From: Chloroflexi bacterium UBA4730
GTDB lineage: Bacteria; Chloroflexota; Limnocylindria; P2-11E
NCBI GenBank assembly: GCA_002404155.1
Contig: DHJC01000073.1
Coordinates: 62,001-126,000, forward strand
DNA: 64,000 nucleotides
Reading direction: 5' to 3'
Position 1 is the first letter of the stretch. Each line of letters opens with the position of its first letter. The notes beneath the pieces were generated by a model. The model was given only the letters and a program-made list of their open reading frames with translations. It did no database searches and was not told the DNA's origin. A program made the translations under genes and the position numbers. Positions 63,851 to 64,000 of the stretch are shown piece by piece.

Positions 63851-64000
63851 TGTCGTCCCCCACTAGCCAGATCTTCGGCTTGCCCATGACGTCGCGCAGG
63901 AAACCGACCTGCTTCTTCGTCGGCTTGACCAGCTCGTCGACGCTCCAAACGACCGGATTGACCTCCCGTCCCAGCTCGCCCGCGGCCGCTTGGAGTTCCT
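63711..64000 (-). CDS. MNT-type nucleotidyltransferase domain, C-terminal fragment
   Basis: Runs in from the right edge. Visible residues: ELGREVNPVVWSVDELVKPT, KKQVGFLRDVMGKPKIWLVG, then DDSELER, the typical end of small nucleotidyltransferases paired with HEPN proteins. The catalytic GSxxxG/DxD part lies beyond the window. The last ~45 residues (Arg/Pro-rich) overlap the HEPN gene in another frame and are probably not conserved, hinting at a shifted or extended stop. Confidence 0.6.
   Translation of the reverse strand, partial: ELQAAAGELGREVNPVVWSVDELVKPTKKQVGFLRDVMGKPKIWLVGDDSELERVRSAVGAKVVRSTPRQARPPRRGGRAVARPVVRAQRRTRPT

Noticed and set aside
1..64000. CRISPR arrays, transposases, rRNA operon
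   Set aside because: No regularly spaced repeats of 24-40 bp, no DDE/tyrosine recombinase genes and no rRNA-like sequence were seen in the window.

Overview
The window is GC-rich (roughly two thirds G+C by eye) bacterial chromosome with tightly packed genes and many 4-bp ATGA/GTGA start/stop overlaps. Gene content (group 1 [NiFe] hydrogenase, universal stress proteins, BON-domain proteins, an NrfD-type respiratory module, fatty-acid oxidation) fits a free-living, metabolically flexible, stress-hardened bacterium. My best guess is a Chloroflexota lineage (for example Limnocylindria-like), but no phylogenetic marker is visible, so this is inference.

Layout. 1-1.3 kb: 3' part of an ADP-forming acyl-CoA synthetase. 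1.3-8.6 kb: small stress/metal genes (YHS protein, membrane proteins, zinc ribbon), a cation P-type ATPase, a VTT/DedA-like protein, a BON protein, Hsp20 and a HybE-like hydrogenase chaperone. 8.7-14.9 kb: a hydrogenase operon (small subunit, large subunit, cytochrome b, maturation protease, HypA, HypC) ending in an EamA transporter and a protein of a hydrogenase-linked family. 15-26.6 kb: FMN-binding protein, zinc-finger protein, two tandem universal stress proteins, two more BON proteins, DUF4342, GerMN lipoprotein, SDR, aconitase, VIT-type transporter and several small membrane proteins; two genes here look frameshifted. 26.8-32.5 kb: a serine hydrolase lipoprotein, then an OmpR-type two-component system in one operon with a ferric-reductase-like flavocytochrome, an FMN-binding protein and its flavin transferase ApbE. 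32.5-34.4 kb: a NarL-type two-component system. 34.5-42.2 kb: a redox module (Fe-S/FAD oxidoreductase, two paralogous membrane proteins, Tat-exported Fe-S protein, NrfD with an added Ig-like domain, cytochrome c, double-cupredoxin lipoprotein). 42.4-49.8 kb: a TetR-controlled beta-oxidation operon. 50-51.3 kb: methyltransferase and DUF2231 protein. 51.3-54.6 kb, minus strand: GTP cyclohydrolase I, tandem PTPS, SDR and a glycosyltransferase, a plausible tetrahydrobiopterin-glycoside pathway. 54.7-63.4 kb: between two direct repeats carrying a tRNA 3'-end-like sequence lie cupredoxin, SHOCT, SQR-like flavoprotein, ArsR-rhodanese, DsrE, a CadC-like regulator with a CDF exporter, and a large cyclase/AAA/TPR regulator. 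63.4-64 kb: an MNT/HEPN pair cut by the right edge.

How it may work together. The main unexplained signal is a short imperfect palindrome, arms near GNGAC and GGCCC separated by 4 bp and often followed by TAT/TCT, found upstream of at least nine transcription units, usually 35-56 bp before the start codon: the P-type ATPase, zinc-ribbon operon, VTT protein, both sides of the hydrogenase divergon, the USP/DUF4342 operon, the USP/BON/VIT operon, the small-ORF/aconitase unit, and the region between the NarL-type kinase and the redox module. The architecture and target list (USPs, Hsp20-type proteins, cation ATPase, flavin-binding protein, hydrogenase) resemble the mycobacterial DosR dormancy regulon, and a NarL-type kinase/regulator pair lies in the middle. 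I infer a DosR-like energy-limitation regulon in a non-mycobacterial organism.
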